From: Martelella endophytica
GTDB taxonomy: Bacteria; Pseudomonadota; Alphaproteobacteria; Rhizobiales; Rhizobiaceae
Length of the DNA stretch: 64,000 nt
Direction of reading: 5' to 3'
Assembly (NCBI RefSeq): GCF_000960975.1
Contig: NZ_CP010803.1
Coordinates: forward strand, 1,278,001 to 1,342,000
In this document: piece by piece, positions 12,423 to 21,346 of the stretch
How the letters are laid out: each line of letters starts with the position of its first letter
How positions within the stretch are numbered: the first letter of the stretch is position 1
Notes under the pieces: model-generated
Database searches by the model: none
Told to the model about the DNA's origin: nothing
Seen by the model: the letters and a program-made list of their open reading frames with translations, nothing else
Translations under genes and position numbers: made by a program

Positions 12423-13027
12423 CGACCGCTGATATGACGGGCGAAACGCATCACGAAGAACACGCCCATCACGACAGCCCGACGCCGCTTGGCTTCTGGA
12501 TCTATCTGATGAGCGACTGCCTGATCTTCGGCACGCTGTTCGCAACCTATGCCGTGCTCGGCCGCTCCTATGCGGGCGGGCCGGCCCCGGCCAACCTGTT
12601 CGAGCTCGACTTCGCGCTGATCGAAACCGCGCTGCTGCTGTTTTCCTCGGTCACCTTCGGCATGGGCATGCTGCGGATGGACAAGGGCGACAAGGCAGGC
12701 GTGATGAAGTGGCTGGTGGTTGCCGGTCTCTTCGCCATCGGCTTCCTGGCGATGGAACTCTACGAATTTCATCACTTCATCGAGATCGGCGCGACGCCGG
12801 ACCGTTCGGCCTTCCTGTCGGCCTATTTCACACTGGTCGGCACCCACGGCCTGCACGTCACCTTCGGCACGATCTGGCTGATCGTCCTGCTCGTGCAGAT
12901 CTCCAAGTACGGCCTCAACGAAGCCATGCGCCGCCGGACAACGACGCTGTCGATGTTCTGGCACTTCCTTGACCTGGTCTGGATCGGCGTGTTCTCGCTT
13001 GTCTATCTCACGGGAGTTGTTCTATGA
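12419..13027 (+). CDS. cyoC: Cytochrome bo3-type ubiquinol oxidase subunit III
   Basis: A five-helix membrane subunit of the quinol oxidase, homologous to the C-terminal helices of COX3. The 202-residue product starts with a His-rich cytosolic segment ([12 protein letters not shown]), then helices including [20 protein letters not shown] and the conserved [10 protein letters not shown] and [13 protein letters not shown] segments. It is coupled to cyoB and cyoD by four-base ATGA overlaps, so the four subunits should be made in concert. Length is normal for the family. Confidence 0.96.
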   Translation: MTTADMTGETHHEEHAHHDSPTPLGFWIYLMSDCLIFGTLFATYAVLGRSYAGGPAPANLFELDFALIETALLLFSSVTFGMGMLRMDKGDKAGVMKWLVVAGLFAIGFLAMELYEFHHFIEIGATPDRSAFLSAYFTLVGTHGLHVTFGTIWLIVLLVQISKYGLNEAMRRRTTTLSMFWHFLDLVWIGVFSLVYLTGVVL

Positions 13028-13485
13028 GCACAGCCCACGAACATACCGCCCATGCCGAAAGCCACGGTCACGGCAGCTTCAAGTCGCTAATGACGGGCTT
13101 CGTGCTCGCCATCATCCTCACCATCATCCCGTTCGGGCTGGTGATGGCGGATGTGATTTCCAGCAAGATCTTCGTGCTGGCCGTGGTGATGATCTGTGCC
13201 GCGGCGCAGATCCTCGTGCACCTGAAATATTTCCTGCTGCTTTCGAGCCACCAGGAACAGGGTTGGACGATGGCCTCCGCGCTGCTCGCCCTCATCCTGC
13301 TGCTGATCGTGCTCGCCGGCTCGCTCTGGGTCATGCACAACATGAACGAGTACATGATGCCCCTGCCGGAAAGCGGCTACACCATCATGGACGACGGCAC
13401 CATCGTCTGCGCCACGCCGGAGATCGCCCAGCAGCTCCGCGACGCCGGCGTCACCGGCGAGATCATCGTGCAGGGCCAGCAATAG
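13024..13485 (+). CDS. cyoD: Cytochrome bo3-type ubiquinol oxidase subunit IV, with C-terminal extension
   Basis: The small subunit IV supports assembly of the heme-copper site. The core has three helices (about residues 22-45, 48-70 and 80-103) with the family segments LTIIPFGLVM and ILVHLKYFL. The N-terminus is His-rich (HEHTAHAESHGHG). At 153 residues it is about 40 longer than E. coli CyoD (109): after the last helix the protein continues with a soluble tail that includes SGYTIMDDGTIVC and ends GEIIVQGQQ. The tail keeps normal codon use up to the stop, so it looks genuine. A strong terminator follows 11 bases after the stop. Confidence 0.93.
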   Translation: MSTAHEHTAHAESHGHGSFKSLMTGFVLAIILTIIPFGLVMADVISSKIFVLAVVMICAAAQILVHLKYFLLLSSHQEQGWTMASALLALILLLIVLAGSLWVMHNMNEYMMPLPESGYTIMDDGTIVCATPEIAQQLRDAGVTGEIIVQGQQ

Positions 13486-13495
13486 GCTCTGACAG

Positions 13496-13527
13496 AACGG
13501 CCCGCCCAGCGCGGGCCGTTTGCTTTT
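13496..13527 (+). terminator. Rho-independent terminator of cyoABCD
   Basis: A perfect 10-bp stem (AACGGCCCGC with GCGGGCCGTT, loop CCAGC, 13496-13520) is followed by TGCTTTTC. It lies just past the cyoD stop. Confidence 0.85.
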
Positions 13528-13609
13528 CAGGGGGCGCTATTTGTCCGCGCGCCTTCCCTCCGCCAGCATGCCCTTTGCGTTGCGGCGAGCCGGTCGATCC
13601 AAGGTTCGG

Positions 13610-14455
13610 CTAATTACTTGCAGCCCCATCGCCAGGCTTTCCAGCTTCGCCAGCGCCAGCGACCACGACATCGGTCTTCCAGGTTCGGCATTTGGCCGAA
13701 AGCGCCGGAGCCAGCGGTGCGTCGGTGAAAAAGCTGTCGATGTCGGCGAGCGAGGCGATGCGGGCGGGGGCCGAGCGGGCGAATTTCGAGTGGTCGGCCA
13801 CGAGCAGCGTCTTGCGGGTGCGGGTCAGCGCCGTCTGGCTGACGCCCACCTCCATGATGTCGAAATCGAGCAGGTCGCCATCGGCATCGATCGCCGAGCA
13901 GCCGATCACGGCGAAATCGAACTTGAACTGTTCGACGATCCTGTTTGCCAGCGCGCCGACGAGCCCGCCATCGGTGCGCCGCAGTTGGCCGCCGGCGACG
14001 ACGATCTCGCAATCCGGATTGGCGACCAGGATATTGGCGACGTTCATGTTGTTGGTGACGACGAGAATGTTCTTGTGGCCGAGCAGTGCCCGGGCCACGG
14101 CTTCGGTCGTCGTGCCGATATTCATGAAGATCGCCGCATTGTCGGGGATTGCCGCGGCGCAGGCAGCGGCGATGGCCGCCTTCTCCGCCGACAGCAGGCC
14201 GCGGCGGTCGTCATAGCCGATATTGGCGGTGCCGGACGGCAGCACCGCGCCGCCATGAACGCGCGTCAGCCGGCCTGTCTCGGCAAGCTTCAGAAGGTCG
14301 CGCCGGATCGTCTGCACCGTGACGCCAAGCCGGGCGGCCGCGTCCTCAGCCACAATCCGGCCCTCTTCGCGGGCCATCTGCATCAGATCATCAAGGCGGA
14401 ATCTTTGCGCCAACTCGGTTTTCCCGTTTGCTTCGGTTGTCGTCAAGGGAGGCAT
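13610..14455 (-). CDS. DeoR-family transcriptional regulator
   Basis: A 281-residue repressor of the DeoR/GlpR type, normally responding to a sugar phosphate. The N-terminal winged helix-turn-helix (about residues 20-70) contains the family signature AARLGVTVQTIRRDLLKL and RVHGGAVL. The C-terminal DeoR effector domain has the phosphate-binding loop IGTTTEAVA and the later ADHSKFARSA segment. ATG 14455 starts the family N-terminus; a GTG at 14497 is possible but adds a Cys/Arg-rich run. The target is not evident: the divergent neighbour is an uncharacterised membrane protein and no sugar catabolic genes adjoin. The sugar kinase at 24862 is distant. Confidence 0.88.
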   Translation of the reverse strand: MPPLTTTEANGKTELAQRFRLDDLMQMAREEGRIVAEDAAARLGVTVQTIRRDLLKLAETGRLTRVHGGAVLPSGTANIGYDDRRGLLSAEKAAIAAACAAAIPDNAAIFMNIGTTTEAVARALLGHKNILVVTNNMNVANILVANPDCEIVVAGGQLRRTDGGLVGALANRIVEQFKFDFAVIGCSAIDADGDLLDFDIMEVGVSQTALTRTRKTLLVADHSKFARSAPARIASLADIDSFFTDAPLAPALSAKCRTWKTDVVVAGAGEAGKPGDGAASN

Positions 14456-14601
14456 TTTTTGCAGGTCTTTGCAATGGCCTCGCCGCCCTGCGAGCACCTG
14501 CGCTGGGTAAGGCCAAACAACTATTTTGCCTTGATATGGAGACTGAAACCCTTCAATAGCGTTATGCCTCGGTAAAAAATGTATCAGGACGGGACGAGAT
14601 C

Positions 14602-15900
14602 GTGAGCGGATTGGAACAGGCCATCAGAAAGGCGCTTGAGAACGCCGACCGCGAGGACGCCAATCAGCGCGCGCGCATCTATCAGTCGGCACGCCAGGCG
14701 CTGGAAGGCGGGCTTGCCAAGCAGAACGTCACCGATCCGAAGGTGATCGCCCGCCAGCGCCGCCGCCTCGACGACATCATCACCACGATCGAGCGTGAAG
14801 AGGCCGAGGCTGTCCGCCAGGCGCGCGAGGCCCGCAAGCCGCGCCCACCGGTCTTCGATGATCCCTTCGCCGTCGGACGGGTTCCGGATAAGCCCACCCC
14901 GAATGGACCGACCATCGATACGCCGACCATTGATGGCCCGACGCTCGACGAGCCGGTTCTTGACGATGACGACGGCCTCATCGCCACCGGCCCCGGCGCC
15001 GATTTCGTGGTCCTGCCGGAACTTTCCAGCGCCGATCCAGACATGCGCGGTTTCACCGAGACCGGCTTCGCTCCGGAGCCGGAGCGGCAGTCGCCGGGCC
15101 TTGCCGATGACGCCTTTGCCGCTGACGCGATCGAGACCGGCCACCTTTCCTCCCGGCGCGGTGCTTTCGACGACATCACGGTTGACGACGATGCCCGCGC
15201 CCCGGCCGGCCATGCCATACGCTCGGAGCCCCGCAAGGCGAAGAAACCGAAGAAGGGCAGGAAGGCGAAGGCTGCGCCCGGCGAGAAGCCGAAACGGCGC
15301 GGTGTGTTCGCCACGCTGTTCATGATCCTGATCCTGATGGCCTTCCTGCTGTTCGGCGTGTGGTGGGTGCTGCGGTCCGATTTCACGCTCGATCCGGAAT
15401 CGCGCGATACCGCCGTTCCGAACCCGCCGGTGCGGATCGAGGCCGAGGATTTCGAAGGCTCGTCGACCTGGACGCCGATCTTCACGCCCGGCTCGGCGGC
15501 CGGCCTGACCGCGGGCAGCGCCGCAAACCTTCAGAATGTCACGCTCGACGGCGTTCCGGCCGTCACCCTGACCTCGACCGCCACGGGCGATGCCGGCGCG
15601 GCAACGGTCACTCTGCCGCCTGCGGTCATCGAGCTTTTGCAGAGCGGGCCGGTGCTGATCGAGGCGACGGTGCTCGCGCCCGAGGGCGGCGGCCAGCCCG
15701 TCGGCATCTATTGCGCCGACGGAACCATCGACGGCTGTCAGCGCCATCGCTTCACCGCGCCGGCGCACCGGGAGGATTTCGTGATCCGGCTGACGCCGAA
15801 CGGCGGCGATCTGCCAACGCGGCTGATGATTTCCGGTGACCTCAATGGTGGCGGCGAACCGCTCGATATCTTCGCCATCCGTGCCAGCGCTGCGAATTGA
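14602..15900 (+). CDS. Single-pass membrane protein of unknown function
   Basis: A 432-residue protein beginning at GTG 14602 (spacing and composition support this start). Residues 1-80 are predicted helical and charged (LEQAIRKALENADRED...), followed by a Pro/Asp-rich linker with repeated PT-I-D-GP-type units (PNGPTIDTPTIDGPTLDEP, about residues 100-118), a basic Lys/Arg run (about 212-236), one transmembrane helix (about 240-256), and an external domain of roughly 170 residues with two Cys close together (YCADGTIDGC). The layout is inside N-terminus, outside C-terminus. I do not recognise a characterised family. It is divergent from the DeoR gene and lies directly upstream of phoR, 90 bases away with a Pho box in the gap. 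Confidence 0.7.
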   Translation: MSGLEQAIRKALENADREDANQRARIYQSARQALEGGLAKQNVTDPKVIARQRRRLDDIITTIEREEAEAVRQAREARKPRPPVFDDPFAVGRVPDKPTPNGPTIDTPTIDGPTLDEPVLDDDDGLIATGPGADFVVLPELSSADPDMRGFTETGFAPEPERQSPGLADDAFAADAIETGHLSSRRGAFDDITVDDDARAPAGHAIRSEPRKAKKPKKGRKAKAAPGEKPKRRGVFATLFMILILMAFLLFGVWWVLRSDFTLDPESRDTAVPNPPVRIEAEDFEGSSTWTPIFTPGSAAGLTAGSAANLQNVTLDGVPAVTLTSTATGDAGAATVTLPPAVIELLQSGPVLIEATVLAPEGGGQPVGIYCADGTIDGCQRHRFTAPAHREDFVIRLTPNGGDLPTRLMISGDLNGGGEPLDIFAIRASAAN

Positions 15901-15939
15901 GTGCACGATATCGGGGGATTTGCCATCAGGCGAATATGG

Positions 15940-15957
15940 CTGTCATAAAACCGGTGT
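15940..15957 (+). promoter_or_regulatory. Pho box upstream of phoR
   Basis: The sequence CTGTCATAAAACCGGTGT (15940-15957) matches the Pho box layout (a CTGTCAT heptamer, four A/T, second heptamer) and is almost identical to the first repeat before pstS. It lies 34 bases upstream of the phoR start and suggests autoregulation by PhoB. Confidence 0.6.
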
Positions 15958-15990
15958 ATCGAGCAGATTCCAGGGCATAAGGAGCAGCGG

Positions 15991-17241
15991 TTGAACCGGT
16001 TCGGACAGGTGGCAGGCAATCTGGCGGCGCGCGCGGCGGCGGCGCGCATCGTGCTGTTTGCCGCGACGCTGGTGGCGCTCTTTGCCACCCTTTTCGAAAT
16101 CGCCGAACCCTCCGTGATCGCTCTTGGCTGGGCGGTGATCGTGCTGGCCGCGCTTGCCGGTGCCGGGCCTGTGGTCGAGCGACCGGCCGATGCCGGGCCG
16201 GCGGCGGAGGAGGGCGACAGCGTTCAGAGTTTCGGCGAGCTGACCCGGTTTCTCGACGAAATCGATCTCGGCATCTATCTGCTCGGACCGGATGGGGCGG
16301 TGCTGTTTCAGAACAGATCGGCCGGCGTGACCTTTGGCGCCTTTCCGGTCGGCTCGCATATCTCGGCGCGGATGCGGGCCCCCGGCGTGCTTGACATCGT
16401 CCGCGACACGCTTTCGAGCGGACGCGCCAACCAGATCGAATATTCCGAGCGGCTGCCGTCGGAGCGCGTCTATCACGTGCGCTCCGCGCCGGTCGCGACC
16501 GCCGAAGGTGAACGGCCGGTGTTCATGCTGGTCTTCCGCGATGTTTCGGAAGGCCGGCGCATCGATCGCATGCGTTCCGATTTCGTGGCCAATGCCAGCC
16601 ACGAGCTGCGCACGCCGCTCGCCTCGTTGCGCGGCTATATCGAGACGCTGCAGGGGCCGGCGAAGAACGACACCAAGGCGCAGGAGCGTTTCCTGCCGAT
16701 CATGCTCGATCAGGCGACGCGGATGAGCCGGCTTGTCGACGACCTGATGTCGCTGTCCAGGCTGGAGGTGCGCGCCCATCTGCCGCCCGACCAGACCGTG
16801 TCGCTCGGCCCGCTTCTCGAGCATGTTCGCGACAGCCTGCTGCCGCTCGCCGGCGATCTCGACGTTTCAATCGAACTGCACCTGCCGCAGGAACCGGTGG
16901 ACGTGATCGGCGATCATGACGAGCTCGTCGAGGTCTTCGAGAACCTTATCGAGAATGCCTGCAAATATGGCGCCGAGGGCAAGGTCGTCGATGTCTGGCT
17001 GAAGCCGGTCGCGCCAAGGGGCGCGGAAGTTTCCGTCGTTGACCACGGTCCGGGCATTCCGGCGGAGCATGTGCCGCGCCTGACCGAACGCTTCTACCGC
17101 GTCTCCGTCGCCGACAGCCGCTCGAAAAAGGGCACCGGCCTTGGCCTTGCCATCGTCAAGCATATCCTGACCCGCCACCGGGCCCGGCTGATCGTCAAAT
17201 CCGAGGTGGGAAAGGGCACGACCTTTACCGTCCGGTTCTAG
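15991..17241 (+). CDS. phoR: Phosphate-regulon sensor histidine kinase PhoR
   Basis: Membrane-anchored sensor kinase that phosphorylates PhoB under phosphate limitation. The 416-residue protein has two close N-terminal hydrophobic helices (about residues 17-36 and 42-60), a PAS-like domain (about 85-180), then a DHp domain with the H-box ANASHELRTPLASL, and a CA domain with N-box NLIENACKYG, G1 DHGPGIP and G2 GTGLGLAI. Translation appears to start at TTG 15991, because an AAGGAG site lies seven bases before it and no ATG fits. It is the first gene of the phoR-pstSCAB-phoU-phoB set, the order found in Rhizobiaceae. Confidence 0.95.
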   Translation: MNRFGQVAGNLAARAAAARIVLFAATLVALFATLFEIAEPSVIALGWAVIVLAALAGAGPVVERPADAGPAAEEGDSVQSFGELTRFLDEIDLGIYLLGPDGAVLFQNRSAGVTFGAFPVGSHISARMRAPGVLDIVRDTLSSGRANQIEYSERLPSERVYHVRSAPVATAEGERPVFMLVFRDVSEGRRIDRMRSDFVANASHELRTPLASLRGYIETLQGPAKNDTKAQERFLPIMLDQATRMSRLVDDLMSLSRLEVRAHLPPDQTVSLGPLLEHVRDSLLPLAGDLDVSIELHLPQEPVDVIGDHDELVEVFENLIENACKYGAEGKVVDVWLKPVAPRGAEVSVVDHGPGIPAEHVPRLTERFYRVSVADSRSKKGTGLGLAIVKHILTRHRARLIVKSEVGKGTTFTVRF

Positions 17242-17301
17242 GCCATTTCCGAGAGGATCTCGGAGGCCTGACTTTAATGCTTTTTGAATCAAGGGTTTAG
17301 T

Positions 17302-17334
17302 CTGTCATAAAACCTTTGCAAAAATGACATAAAA
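17302..17334 (+). promoter_or_regulatory. Pho box of three phased 11-bp repeats upstream of pstS
   Basis: Three consecutive 11-bp units, CTGTCATAAAA (17302-17312), CCTTTGCAAAA (17313-17323) and ATGACATAAAA (17324-17334), each end in AAAA. This is the helical phasing expected for PhoB dimers bound head to tail. The array ends 58 bases before the pstS start. Confidence 0.8.
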
Positions 17335-17392
17335 CCGGGGCGACCGCGGCACCCGGCTCCACGGTCCAAATGCAAACCCGAGGCAATGCGCC

Positions 17393-18430
17393 ATGAAGCT
17401 CTTCAGCCTTTCAGCAGCGACCCTTCTCACCGTCCTCCTCGGTGCGGTGCCGTCGCTTGCGCGCGACCAGATCCAGATTGCCGGTTCCTCCACCGTGCTG
17501 CCCTATGCCAAGATCGTCGCCGAGACCTTCGGAGAAATCTATCCGAACTACAAGACGCCGGTGGTCGAATCGGGCGGCTCCTCGGCGGGCCTGAAGGAAT
17601 TCTGCCGCGGTGTCGGGCCGCGCACGATCGACATTGCCAATGCCTCGCGTCCGATCCGTGGAGGCGAGATCGAGAACTGCGTCGAAAACGGCGTCAGCGG
17701 CATTTTCGAAATCCCGTTCGGCTACGATGGCATCGTCTTCGCCACCGACGCCTCCATGCCCGAGATCGACCTGACCCCGCTTGAGCTCTACAAGGCGCTC
17801 GCCGCCGAACTGGTGATGGACGGCGTTGTCGTGGCCAATCCCTACCGACGCTGGTCGGAAGTCGACCCCTCCCTGCCGGACGTCGAGATCACCGCCTATA
17901 TCCCCGGCGAAAAGCACGGGACCCGCGAAGTATTCGAGGAAAAGGTGCTCAAGGTCGGCTGCGAGGCCGCCGGTGCCGCCGAATTCCTGGTGTCGAACTT
18001 CGGCAAGGTCGAGGGCGGCCAGAAATGCATTGCTGTGCGCAAGGACGGCCGCGCCCCGGCGATCGACGGCGACTATTCGGAAACGCTGGCCCGCGTCATC
18101 GCAAGCCGCACCGGCATCGGCGTCTTCGGCCTATCCTTCTACGAAAACAATGCCGACAAGCTGAATGTCGCGACGATTTCGGACGTTGTGCCCTCGGCTG
18201 AAACGGTTGCCTCCGGCGAATATCCGGTATCGCGACCGCTCTATTTCTACGTCAAGAAGCCGCATGTCGGTGTCATCGCCGGGCTGAAGGAATATGTCGA
18301 TTTCTTCCTGTCCGACGACATGGCTGGCCCCGACGGGCCGCTTGCCGAATATGGCCTCGTGCCGTCGTCAAGCGCCGAGCGGGCAAAGATCCGCGCCGAT
18401 TTCGACGCCGGCGTGACGATGACGCAGTGA
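17393..18430 (+). CDS. pstS: Phosphate ABC transporter substrate-binding protein PstS
   Basis: Periplasmic high-affinity phosphate receptor of the PstSCAB importer. The 345-residue precursor has a Sec signal peptide (residues 1-23, ending SLA) and the phosphate-binding segments IAGSSTVLPYA and ESGGSSAGLKEFC near the mature N-terminus, with IDIANASRPI and PGEKHGTREVF further on. Spacing and orientation place it in one operon with pstC (100 bases downstream). The Pho box array directly upstream implies strong induction at low phosphate. Confidence 0.96.
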   Translation: MKLFSLSAATLLTVLLGAVPSLARDQIQIAGSSTVLPYAKIVAETFGEIYPNYKTPVVESGGSSAGLKEFCRGVGPRTIDIANASRPIRGGEIENCVENGVSGIFEIPFGYDGIVFATDASMPEIDLTPLELYKALAAELVMDGVVVANPYRRWSEVDPSLPDVEITAYIPGEKHGTREVFEEKVLKVGCEAAGAAEFLVSNFGKVEGGQKCIAVRKDGRAPAIDGDYSETLARVIASRTGIGVFGLSFYENNADKLNVATISDVVPSAETVASGEYPVSRPLYFYVKKPHVGVIAGLKEYVDFFLSDDMAGPDGPLAEYGLVPSSSAERAKIRADFDAGVTMTQ

Positions 18431-18530
18431 ATTCCAACGGGCGGCGCGCCGCCCGGGCAAATGAAACCCGGTGCCGCAATTGGCGTCGCCGGAACATGGC
18501 CGGCTCAAACCGGCGGTCTGGAACGGACAT

Positions 18531-20018
18531 ATGCATGTCTTTTTGATCATCGTGGCTCTGGTCGCCCTTTTCGGCGCAGGCGGTTTCTTCGCGGCAAGGG
18601 CCCGGGCGCTGGCACTGGCGCGACAGGGCTCGACCCGGCTCAATTCGCGGCCTGTCCATCATGCAAGCTTCGTGGCGATTGTAACGGTCGTGCCGGCCGC
18701 GCTGGTGATGGCGGTCTGGATGATTGCGAGCCCGCTCCTCATCGGTGCGGAAATCCGCAAGGATTTTCCCGAGAGCGTGCGCCTGGAGCCGGTGTCGCAG
18801 CAGAGCCTCACCTTCAACACCGTCACCTCGGTTGCCTATGGCCTGCGCCAGCTGTCGCCGGAAGCTAGGGCGCAGGTCAGCGCCGATACCGATCAGCTCC
18901 GTCAGGTGCTGGCGAGAAACGGCATACCGCTCGCCGCCAATCCACCGGCCTTCGTGCTGCAATCGGCCGAGCGCATGAACGCGCTTTCGGCGAAGAGCAG
19001 CTATGCCATGGCGGCGATCGTGCTTGCCGTCTCTCTGGTCTCGCTTGCGCTTGCCTATCGCGCTGTCCGTCCCGCCTTCAAGGCGCGCAACAGCGTCGAG
19101 CGGGTGGTGCTGGCCACGCTTCTGATCGCCTCGTCGATCGCGATCATCACCACGGTCGGCATCGTGCTATCGATGCTGTCGGAGACCCTGCGCTTCTTCT
19201 CACAGGTCTCGCCGATCGATTTCTTCTTCGGCACGGTCTGGGATCCGCGTTTCGCCGCAGCGGGCGAGGCGGGCTCTGCCGGCCAGTTCGGCCTGATCCC
19301 GCTGCTCGCCGGCACCATCTACATCTCGCTGGTGGCGATGGCCGTGGCGGTGCCGATCGGGCTCTACGCGGCAATCTACATGTCCGAATATGCAAGCTCG
19401 CGGCTGAGGGCCATCGCCAAGCCGCTGCTCGAAGTGCTGGCCGGCATCCCGACCATCGTCTACGGCTTCTTCGCGCTGGTGACCGTCGGTCCGCTTCTGC
19501 GTGATCTCTCCGCCGAGCTGAACAATCTTCTGACGGGCAATTATCGCAACTTCATCGAGGCGCAGTCAGTGCTGACGGCGGGCATCGTCATGGGCATCAT
19601 GCTCATCCCCTTCGTTTCGTCGCTGTCGGATGATATCATCAACGCCGTGCCGGACAGTCTGCGCAAGGGCTCGCTCGGCCTCGGTGCCACGCAGTCGGAA
19701 ACGATCAAGCGGGTGGTGATGCCGGCCGCCCTTCCGGGCATTGTCGGGGCGCTGCTCTTGACGGCCTCGCGCGCCATCGGTGAGACCATGATCGTCGTGC
19801 TCGCCGCCGGTGTGGCCGCCAATCTGCAGCTCAACCCGTTCGAGCCGATGACGACGGTGACGGTCAAGATCGTCAATCAGCTGACCGGCGACCTCGAGTT
19901 CAACACGCCGCAGACGCTGGTGGCCTTCGCGCTCGGTCTGACGCTGTTCGTCATCACGCTCTGCCTTAACGTTTACGCGCTCTACGTCGTGCGCAAGTAC
20001 CGGGAGCAGTATCAATGA
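18531..20018 (+). CDS. pstC: Phosphate ABC transporter permease PstC
   Basis: Inner-membrane permease subunit of the phosphate importer. The 495-residue protein is longer than the roughly 320-residue enterobacterial PstC because of an N-terminal extension with extra membrane segments and a soluble stretch (about residues 75-150); such long forms are usual in rhizobia. The C-terminal half holds the permease fold and an EAA-type cytoplasmic loop (LGLGATQSETIKRVVMPAAL). ATG 18531 is chosen over 18471 because the hydrophobic N-terminus begins there. It overlaps pstA by ATGA. Confidence 0.94.
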   Translation: MHVFLIIVALVALFGAGGFFAARARALALARQGSTRLNSRPVHHASFVAIVTVVPAALVMAVWMIASPLLIGAEIRKDFPESVRLEPVSQQSLTFNTVTSVAYGLRQLSPEARAQVSADTDQLRQVLARNGIPLAANPPAFVLQSAERMNALSAKSSYAMAAIVLAVSLVSLALAYRAVRPAFKARNSVERVVLATLLIASSIAIITTVGIVLSMLSETLRFFSQVSPIDFFFGTVWDPRFAAAGEAGSAGQFGLIPLLAGTIYISLVAMAVAVPIGLYAAIYMSEYASSRLRAIAKPLLEVLAGIPTIVYGFFALVTVGPLLRDLSAELNNLLTGNYRNFIEAQSVLTAGIVMGIMLIPFVSSLSDDIINAVPDSLRKGSLGLGATQSETIKRVVMPAALPGIVGALLLTASRAIGETMIVVLAAGVAANLQLNPFEPMTTVTVKIVNQLTGDLEFNTPQTLVAFALGLTLFVITLCLNVYALYVVRKYREQYQ

Positions 20019-21337
20019 GTTTGCCGACCGGAAACGATGCCGCGGAAGTCCGTGCCAAGCTCGCCGAGCGCCGCCGCAGCGGGCTGAAGCGCCGCCATGC
20101 CGCTGAAAGACGCTTTCGCGTCTTCGGCAGGCTTGCGATTGCGATCGGCCTGTTCTTCCTCGTCGCACTGCTCTATTCGGTCGCGGGCAAGGGCTTCACG
20201 GCCTTCCAGCAGACCACGATCACGCTGCCGATCACCTTCAGCGCCGATGTCATCGATCCGGACAATCAGCGCCGGTCGGATCAGAACCTGCTTCTGACCG
20301 CCAACTATCCGCTGCTGGTGCAGGACGCGCTGGCGAAGACGCTCGGCATCGACCTCGCCAACAAGGCGGAGATGCGGGAAGCGATGCGGATGATTTCCCG
20401 CAGCTCCCGCGTCGAACTGCGCGATGTCGTGCTGAAGGATCCGGGCGTGATCGGCAAGACGCAGGATGTGCGGCTGCTGGCCGCTGCCGATATCGACTCG
20501 GCCAACAAGGGACAGATCGATCTTTCGGTTCCGGAAACCAGCCGCAGGGTATCCGATCAGCAGCTCGCCTGGATGAACGAACTGAAGGCCGATGGCCGGC
20601 TGAAGACGAGCTTCAACACCGGCTTCTTCACCCATGGCGCTTCCTCCCGTCCGGAATCGGCCGGCATCGGCGTCGCCTTCGTCGGCACGCTCTACATGAT
20701 GGGCATCGTGCTCGTCCTGTCGCTGCCGCTCGGCGTCGCCTCGGCCATCTATCTGGAGGAATTCGCGCCGAAGAATCGGTTGACGGATGTCATCGAGGTC
20801 AACATCAACAATCTGGCGGCGGTGCCCTCCATTGTCTTCGGCCTACTCGGCCTTGCCGTCTTCATCGGCTTCCTCGGCCTGCCACGCTCGGCCTCGCTGG
20901 TCGGTGGGCTGGTGCTGACGCTGATGACGCTGCCGACGATCATCATCGCCACCCGCGCGGCGCTGAAGGCGGTACCGCCCTCGATCCGTTCGGCGGCACT
21001 CGGCGTCGGCGCCTCGAAGATGCAGGCGGTGTTCCACCACGTGCTGCCGCTTGCCATGCCCGGCATCCTCACCGGCACGATCATCGGCCTTGCCCGCGCG
21101 CTCGGCGAGACCGCGCCGCTGCTCTTGATCGGCATGGTCGCCTTCGTTGCCGACTATCCGGCAACCCCGCTCGATCCGGCAACCGCGCTGCCGGTGCAGA
21201 TCTACATGTGGGCCGGCGAGGCGGAACGCGCCTTCGTCGAGCGCACCTCCGCCGCCATCATCGTGCTGCTGGTGTTCCTGATCCTGATGAACCTGACGGC
21301 CGTGATCCTTCGGCGTCGCTTCGAGCGACGGTGGTAG
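20015..21337 (+). CDS. pstA: Phosphate ABC transporter permease PstA
   Basis: The second permease subunit of the phosphate importer, 440 residues. An N-terminal Arg-rich cytosolic segment is followed by a membrane helix, a periplasmic insert of about 160 residues that is absent from the shorter enterobacterial form, and the conserved permease core with the EAA loop LGVGASKMQAVFHHVLPLAM and ALGETAPLLLIGM. The start codon overlaps the pstC stop (ATGA), which indicates translational coupling and co-assembly with PstC. Confidence 0.95.
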   Translation: MSLPTGNDAAEVRAKLAERRRSGLKRRHAAERRFRVFGRLAIAIGLFFLVALLYSVAGKGFTAFQQTTITLPITFSADVIDPDNQRRSDQNLLLTANYPLLVQDALAKTLGIDLANKAEMREAMRMISRSSRVELRDVVLKDPGVIGKTQDVRLLAAADIDSANKGQIDLSVPETSRRVSDQQLAWMNELKADGRLKTSFNTGFFTHGASSRPESAGIGVAFVGTLYMMGIVLVLSLPLGVASAIYLEEFAPKNRLTDVIEVNINNLAAVPSIVFGLLGLAVFIGFLGLPRSASLVGGLVLTLMTLPTIIIATRAALKAVPPSIRSAALGVGASKMQAVFHHVLPLAMPGILTGTIIGLARALGETAPLLLIGMVAFVADYPATPLDPATALPVQIYMWAGEAERAFVERTSAAIIVLLVFLILMNLTAVILRRRFERRW

Positions 21338-21346
21338 GAGAAAACC

